A DNA stretch of 20,503 bases, taken from positions 1 through 20,503 of the forward strand of contig DASPSE010000228.1 of NCBI GenBank assembly GCA_035624085.1, read 5' to 3'. Shown in pieces: positions 15,872 through 20,503 of this stretch; the first letter of the stretch is position 1; the number at the start of each line of letters is the position of its first letter. The notes beneath the pieces are model-generated. The model saw nothing but the letters and a program-made list of their open reading frames with translations. It did not search any database and was not told where the DNA came from. The position numbers were made by a program, and so were the translations under genes. The DNA comes from JAFAGX01 sp035624085 (GTDB taxonomy: Bacteria; Acidobacteriota; Terriglobia; Terriglobales; Acidobacteriaceae).

Positions 15872-18085
15872 ATGCCACGCATACCCATCTTTAGACTTGG
15901 TCATCAGGCGGAGCAAGTCATTCCGCCGCGTTTGACCTCGTATACTCCTTCGCTGTCGCTTCAGGGCCTTCAAGTTGGCGTGGACAATCTGCGGCACGAC
16001 GTATACCTCAGCCCCAGGTTCGTCGAGCAGGCTCGCCTGCACATCAGTCGCCTGGTAATCCGCCATGGTGATCTGGAAGGGCCATTGGGCGCGGCTGCGC
16101 CGATGAAAACCCGGAATCAGTTTATTCAGTCGAAGCTGAGCGCCAAGCCTCAGGCCGAACCGGCAGATCTGAAAACCTTGCTCACCGAGCTGCACGTGGC
16201 CGCGCTGAACAGCGCCAAAACGGAGGAAAATCCGGTTCTCGATCTACTTGCCCGAGCGGCAATTATCAAGTTCCTGCGCTTGGAGCTCAATTTGCAATTT
16301 GCGCAGGTTCTGGAGCGTTGCCGCATGACGTTAAAAGGTTATGAAGGGTTTCGCCATCAGAAGGCCCTGGAATATCGCGAGCGCGTGGCCGCTTTTCAGG
16401 TGGCAAAGAGAATCATCCTGCGGAAAACCGGTGAAGAGCTGTTTCGTACCTTGCGGGAAGTCGAAAAGGAAACCTTGGCTCGCACGCGGCGCTCGTTTTT
16501 CGGGGGCAGTGCAGATGAACAGTACAAACTGTTTCTGAACATCCTTATCTTCACCGAAGACGGCAGCGATGCCCACCTCAATGCGGAACATTACGTAATG
16601 CTGGGCAATTTCGAGGGTGACCTTGACCGTTTCGGGAACGTCCGCAAAATCGCCTGCGAATTTCTGCAATCGCTGAATCTGGAGCGGGGCGAAGATGAGC
16701 AACGCACGCTTGATGGATGGCTCAACGTTCCGGACAATGCGCAAGAGTTGGTCGGAGGAGGAATCCCGGACGAGTCCACCCCCGAGGGGCGATCTCAAAA
16801 GGCGCGTCTGGCTGAATGGCTGAGCCTTTTGGAACGCGAACGGGTGCTTGACCATGTGATTGCGTCCTACGAAGTGGTTCCGCTTCTGGCGGAGTATTCT
16901 CCCCTCATCAACGCACAGCAACTGAAGCATGCTCTTATTTCACGCGAAGAACGTGCGCGTGTCGAAAAACTTATGGCGGAACACGGCAAAATGTCGCCTG
17001 CCAGCCTGCATTCGGCCATCGACCGCGTGGCCGGCTACCGCGGCTCAGAGCGCACAAAAATAGCCGGCCGGTTCCTGCGCGACTTCATGCGCTACCACCG
17101 TGACCGGCGGCAACTGGAGGCGTTGAACGGGGCGCTCGACAGCGTCAATCTGGCCAGCGACAAAATCCGGCAACTTTCGGGGATGAACGGGACACTTTAC
17201 GAGTTCTTACTGCCGGAGGAACAGAAATCCGGCGAGGAGAAGGTCGCGCGCCACGTGATTATCAAAGCCGATGTGCGCGACTCTTCCCGCCTGACCCGAT
17301 CGCTGCTCGAGCGCGAACTGAATCCGGCCTCCTACTTCAGCCTCAATTTTTATGATCCGGTAAACAAGCTCTTATCCAAGTACGGGGCAACCAAAGTTTT
17401 CCTGGAGGGGGATGCGATCATCCTGGCCCTCCTGGAGCGTGAGGGTGAACCGGGCCTGGCGGTTTGCCGCGCCGCCGTCCTTGCGCGCGAGATTGTCGAA
17501 ATTGTCCGAGGGTATAACCAGTTGCTGCAGCGGTCGGGCCTGCCCAGCCTGGAACTGGGAATTGGAATTTCCTATCAGGATTCCCCGCCCATGTACCTGA
17601 TGGATGGTGAGCAGCGCATCATGATCTCGGACGCGCTCAATGAAAGCGACCGGCTCTCGTCCTGCAGCAAGCGCCTGCGCAAAACCATGAACGAGTCGCA
17701 AAGTCCGTTTCACGTTTATGCTTTTCAAACCGCCAGCGACGCCGAGTTGGAAGACAGCTCTGAAGACTTCATTCTGAAATACAACGTGAATGGTATTTGC
17801 ATCAGTGAGGCCGCCTTCCAAAAGTTGCAGCAGGAAATTTCACTGGAACCCTGCAAGCTGGAGTTTCCAGAACTCAAAGCTCCCGGAGAATACCAGCTGT
17901 GGAGTGGTTTAGTGCCAATTGGTAACGATATTTTTCGGAAGATCGTAGTGCGTGGCAGCCGCTTGCCGCAGGTTGACCCTCGCACTTTTTCGCGACAGCA
18001 CTGGACTGAACACTGGTACTACGAGGTCGCTGCGGATCCTGCCATTTACTCACGACTGGAAAACAAGACGACGGCCGCCAAGTGA
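15872..18085 (+). CDS. Atypical class III nucleotidyl cyclase-like protein with novel N-terminal region (737 aa)
   Basis: Residues about 461-705 match the class III cyclase homology domain in order. VIIKADVRDSS gives the first metal Asp467. KVFLEGDAIILAL gives the second metal Asp514. LELGIGISY is the following strand. SDALNESDRLSSC has the transition-state pair Asn590-x3-Arg594. GICIS and EYQLWSG (641-679) are the closing strands. The purine-selecting Lys, usually four residues before the second Asp, is Phe510, and the usual Asp/Thr seven before Asn590 is Ile583, so the substrate could differ or the activity be altered. Residues 1-455 are helical, soluble and unrecognised. No membrane segment is seen. 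It follows the TPR gene by 12 bp. Alternatives are a degenerate regulatory cyclase domain or a GGDEF relative; the Asn-x3-Arg favours class III. Confidence 0.72.
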   Translation: MPRIPIFRLGHQAEQVIPPRLTSYTPSLSLQGLQVGVDNLRHDVYLSPRFVEQARLHISRLVIRHGDLEGPLGAAAPMKTRNQFIQSKLSAKPQAEPADLKTLLTELHVAALNSAKTEENPVLDLLARAAIIKFLRLELNLQFAQVLERCRMTLKGYEGFRHQKALEYRERVAAFQVAKRIILRKTGEELFRTLREVEKETLARTRRSFFGGSADEQYKLFLNILIFTEDGSDAHLNAEHYVMLGNFEGDLDRFGNVRKIACEFLQSLNLERGEDEQRTLDGWLNVPDNAQELVGGGIPDESTPEGRSQKARLAEWLSLLERERVLDHVIASYEVVPLLAEYSPLINAQQLKHALISREERARVEKLMAEHGKMSPASLHSAIDRVAGYRGSERTKIAGRFLRDFMRYHRDRRQLEALNGALDSVNLASDKIRQLSGMNGTLYEFLLPEEQKSGEEKVARHVIIKADVRDSSRLTRSLLERELNPASYFSLNFYDPVNKLLSKYGATKVFLEGDAIILALLEREGEPGLAVCRAAVLAREIVEIVRGYNQLLQRSGLPSLELGIGISYQDSPPMYLMDGEQRIMISDALNESDRLSSCSKRLRKTMNESQSPFHVYAFQTASDAELEDSSEDFILKYNVNGICISEAAFQKLQQEISLEPCKLEFPELKAPGEYQLWSGLVPIGNDIFRKIVVRGSRLPQVDPRTFSRQHWTEHWYYEVAADPAIYSRLENKTTAAK

Positions 18086-18124
18086 ATTGAGCGCAGCGCC
18101 GGTAAGAGAGTTTGGGCGCCTGGG

Positions 18125-19357
18125 CTACTGTCCCGCTCGTGCCGGAGAAATCAGCAAACTTCTTGCGGCTTTCTTCTTGTCTAACTTCTCCGGTTGATAG
18201 ACCAGATCCAAAGAGCCTTCCGCTGTCGGAGAAGCTTCCGCCAGCAAGGCTGCCAAGCCACGGAACGAACGTCCGACATCCACACTCTCGTGGAAAGCTA
18301 CGGGAGCGCCTTTATCGATGGCGGGAGCAATGGCCTGGTGGTTGTTGGGAACCTTCCAGAGGATCTTGCAATTGGTTGCCGCTTCCACGTCTTCGTCGCT
18401 GAAGCCGGGAATCTTCTTGTAGCGGTTCAGCACCAGGCGAACCCGATCCCGCCCGGTGCCTTCATCAAGGAAGCTCCGCATGCGGCCGGCACTCCACAGC
18501 GAGACCACGTCAGCTTGGGCGACCAATAGAACAGCGTTGGACAGGTCGGAGAGCACGCGAGCGGTCTCATCCACCCGGTTGGAGCAGTCCACCACCACGT
18601 AGCGGAAGTGCGCCACCAGCAGATCGAAGAGACGCGCCAGTTCCGACACTGTGGGCGCCACGACCTGAGGCTGTTGAGGACCAGCCAGTAGCTGCATCCC
18701 ATTCTTACAGGCGGTCATCAGGCCTTGCAGCAGGGAAGTGTCAATGCGATGCAGGTTCTGCAAAGCATCGACGATCCCAAAAGTGGGGCGCACATTCATG
18801 TGCAGGGCGGCATGTCCGAGATTGGCAAAGTCCACCAGAAGCACGCCCGAGTGCAATTCCTGCAGGGCGATGGCAGTGTTGACGGCCACCGTGGTGGCGC
18901 CCGATCCACCCTTGGCATTGGAGACGGCAAACACTCGGGCGCGGCCTGACGTAGTACGCGCCTTGCTGCGCGAGGCCGTGAATCGGGTGAACGCCTCCAC
19001 CATGCTTTCTGTCGCGGCGCTACGTTCGAGATACTCGCGCGCCCCAGCGCGCATCGCGGAAACGATGGTTTCCGGATTGTTCATTGCGCCGATGGCGAAG
19101 ATTACAATCTCGCTGGTATTGCTGTGGATCGACTCGATGGCCTGGATGCCGCGCTGCGCGTTCTGGGGATCGATGTCTACCAGCACGACCTCAGCCCGCA
19201 CGTCCTGGATTTGACGCAGGATCGGATCGGTTTGACTCGCCGGAAAACCGACGTGACCAAAAACGTTACGCCCAATTTGCGTGGTCTCCAGGCGTTGCTG
19301 GAGCAACGCCAGCCGTTCTTTGTCCTCGGTCAGGAGGGTAACCGCTATGCCATGCAT
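18125..19357 (-). CDS. CpaE/TadZ-like ParA-family ATPase with receiver-like domain (410 aa)
   Basis: The N-terminal 125 residues resemble a response-regulator receiver: VVLVDID puts Asp61 at the usual phospho-acceptor position, and AMRAGAREYL follows in place of the normal helix 4 with Lys. The ATPase domain starts at about 141: deviant Walker A KGGSGATT (149-156), LLVDFANL with Asp176, and a Walker B-like YVVVDCS. This two-domain order is that of CpaE/TadZ, which places Tad/Flp pilus secretion machines at the cell pole. No other tad/cpa gene lies in the window, so it may be the edge of, or separated from, a pilus locus. The last 40 residues are basic and lack a known motif. Confidence 0.9.
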   Translation of the reverse strand: MHGIAVTLLTEDKERLALLQQRLETTQIGRNVFGHVGFPASQTDPILRQIQDVRAEVVLVDIDPQNAQRGIQAIESIHSNTSEIVIFAIGAMNNPETIVSAMRAGAREYLERSAATESMVEAFTRFTASRSKARTTSGRARVFAVSNAKGGSGATTVAVNTAIALQELHSGVLLVDFANLGHAALHMNVRPTFGIVDALQNLHRIDTSLLQGLMTACKNGMQLLAGPQQPQVVAPTVSELARLFDLLVAHFRYVVVDCSNRVDETARVLSDLSNAVLLVAQADVVSLWSAGRMRSFLDEGTGRDRVRLVLNRYKKIPGFSDEDVEAATNCKILWKVPNNHQAIAPAIDKGAPVAFHESVDVGRSFRGLAALLAEASPTAEGSLDLVYQPEKLDKKKAARSLLISPARAGQ

Positions 19358-19712
19358 GAACCGGGCCTCGATCCTGTACTTACTTGCATGTTATGAAGAG
19401 TTCGTACTCGCGCCAAGTGACTTCCGTAACTGGTTTCCGCAAGAAATTCCTTCCAGACAGATTCCCATTCGACCGGGGGGACGGACGCAGCGGCAGAGAA
19501 TGCCAAACCGGGAGGAGTGTCCGCGGGTTATGAGTATTGTATTCAAAATCCTCCGGATTGCAAAGCCAGTTCGCTATGGGATCAAATGCACCTACGCTAG
19601 CATGGCGCTTCAGGGGCCGAAAGTCACCCTGCGGAGCCAATCTTCCTTTGGTCTTGCCCCAAGCGCCCGGAGTAGCGGAGTTTCGCCCCGTCGCATAAAT
19701 GCAGTTTTCCTG
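19358..19712. other. Divergent intergenic region upstream of CpaE-like and BNR genes
   Basis: No credible gene is visible. A small hairpin AATCC-tcc-GGATT occurs at 19547-19559. The promoter of the CpaE-like gene should lie at the left end but no clear boxes are seen. Confidence 0.5.
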
Positions 19713-19741
19713 TTGAGAATTGCTGGCTGCGGATTTATCGT
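19713..19741 (+). promoter_or_regulatory. Sigma-70 promoter of the BNR-propeller gene
   Basis: TTGAGA (19713-19718, 5 of 6) and TATCGT (19736-19741, 4 of 6) are 17 bp apart. Transcription should begin near 19748, leaving a short leader with GGAGG at 19753-19757. Confidence 0.55.
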
Positions 19742-19766
19742 GTTACGTCTCCGGAGGAACACGCAC

Positions 19767-20503
19767 TTGCGAACTGCTACGATCATTATTCTCTTCGTAT
19801 CCTTGGTCACGTCCATATCATCCGCACAGAAGCACCAATCAAAGCCTGCCTCGGAATCCGGCCAGAAACCGGTGGAGGCCGCGACAACGCCGGCTGCCGG
19901 CGCCGCTCAACAGGAGGAAGGCGAGGACAAAGGGCCATGGAAAGGTCTCCAGTATCGACTGGTCGGCCCATATCGCGGCGGGCGAGTGGTCGCCGTCTCG
20001 GGCGTTGTTGGTCAAGACGATGTCTACTATTTCGGCGCAGTCGCCGGGGGTGTCTGGAAAACCACGGACGGTGGCCTGAACTGGAAGCCGATTTTCGACA
20101 AGCAGAAAGACGCGTCTCCTTCAATCGGCGCCATGGCTGTTTCCGAATCTGATCCGAATACGATTTATGTCGGAACCGGAGAGGCCTGCATTCGAGGCAA
20201 CATCGTCGGCGGCAATGGTATTTACAAGTCGATTGATGCGGGCAAGACGTGGAAGTTCGTTGGCCTCGCCGACACCCATGCCATCGGACGCCTCATCCTG
20301 AATCCCAGGAATTCCGACATCGCCTTCGTGGCCGCGCTGGGTCATCCGTTCGCTGACAACGAAGAGCGCGGCATATTCCGCACCCGCGACGGTGGCGCCA
20401 CGTGGGAGAAAGTCCTCTACAAGGACGCCAAGACCGGCGGCATCGATGTACAATTCGATCCCACCAATCACAATATCTTGTTCGCCGCGATGTGGCAGGC
20501 GCG
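19767..20503 (+). CDS. Secreted BNR/sortilin-like beta-propeller protein, 3' end outside the window
   Basis: About 245 codons are visible without a stop. A TTG start at 19767 is chosen: GGAGG lies 9 nt upstream, and the first residues (RTATIIILFVSLVTSISSAQ) form a signal peptide. An in-frame GTG at 19740 overlaps the -10 box and is less likely. After a Pro/Ala/Gln-rich linker, from about residue 65 come propeller blades with the BNR/Asp-box type motif: VWKTTDGGLNWKPI, IYKSIDAGKTWKFV and IFRTRDGGATWEKV. The pattern fits VPS10/sortilin-like and glycosyl-hydrolase BNR-repeat proteins of about 1000 residues common in Acidobacteriota. Catalytic activity cannot be judged from this fragment. Confidence 0.88.
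   Translation, partial: MRTATIIILFVSLVTSISSAQKHQSKPASESGQKPVEAATTPAAGAAQQEEGEDKGPWKGLQYRLVGPYRGGRVVAVSGVVGQDDVYYFGAVAGGVWKTTDGGLNWKPIFDKQKDASPSIGAMAVSESDPNTIYVGTGEACIRGNIVGGNGIYKSIDAGKTWKFVGLADTHAIGRLILNPRNSDIAFVAALGHPFADNEERGIFRTRDGGATWEKVLYKDAKTGGIDVQFDPTNHNILFAAMWQA

Noticed and set aside
18095..18120. Inverted repeat GCGCC...GGCGC between the convergent cyclase-like and CpaE-like genes as terminator
   Set aside because: Short arms, long loop and no T tract; common in GC-rich sequence.
19380..19640. 86-codon minus-strand open frame upstream of the CpaE-like gene
   Set aside because: No recognisable domain or good ribosome-binding site, and it extends across what should be the promoter region of the CpaE-like gene.

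Overview
The window looks like chromosome of an Acidobacteriota (Terriglobia/Koribacter-like) bacterium. This is inferred from the gene families and the GC-rich coding bias, not from a marker search. Families that point this way are a large Ser/Thr kinase fused to a TolB/WD40-type propeller, a BNR/sortilin-like secreted propeller protein, a secreted creatininase-family enzyme, a START-like protein and a CpaE-like ATPase.

Left block (1-3344): a partial alpha/beta-hydrolase (minus) runs off the left edge and is divergent from a START-like lipid-binding-type protein (plus). That gene converges on the primary sigma factor gene rpoD (minus).

Middle block (about 3.5-6.8 kb): an AT-rich stretch (about 39% GC over 3541-3960 by hand count) opens a small integrative element that ends at a tRNA-Lys(CUU) gene. 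It holds a small winged-helix gene, then a tight five-gene plus-strand run: coiled-coil/winged-helix protein, double zinc-ribbon protein, 34-residue membrane peptide, excisionase-like HTH protein and tyrosine integrase. The run has an extended -10 promoter placed so close to the first ATG that the mRNA should be leaderless. Just upstream lie nested palindromes that look like operators. No left attachment-site copy was found.

Metabolic block (6.9-11 kb): cupin and a signal-peptide-less sugar-binding-protein homologue (both minus), divergent from a secreted creatininase-family hydrolase and a NagX/HGSNAT-like polytopic membrane protein (both plus).

Signalling block (11-19.4 kb): receptor Ser/Thr kinase plus STAS protein (minus operon), divergent from an exported TPR protein and, 12 bp downstream of it, a 737-residue protein. 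Its C-terminal third reads as an atypical class III nucleotidyl cyclase behind a long unrecognised helical N-terminus. A CpaE/TadZ-like ATPase (minus) converges on it. The TPR-cyclase pair is the best candidate here for an undescribed system; the integrative element is second.

Right edge (19.7 kb to end): the 5' part of a secreted BNR-repeat propeller protein, which most likely begins at a TTG codon behind a clear Shine-Dalgarno sequence and promoter.
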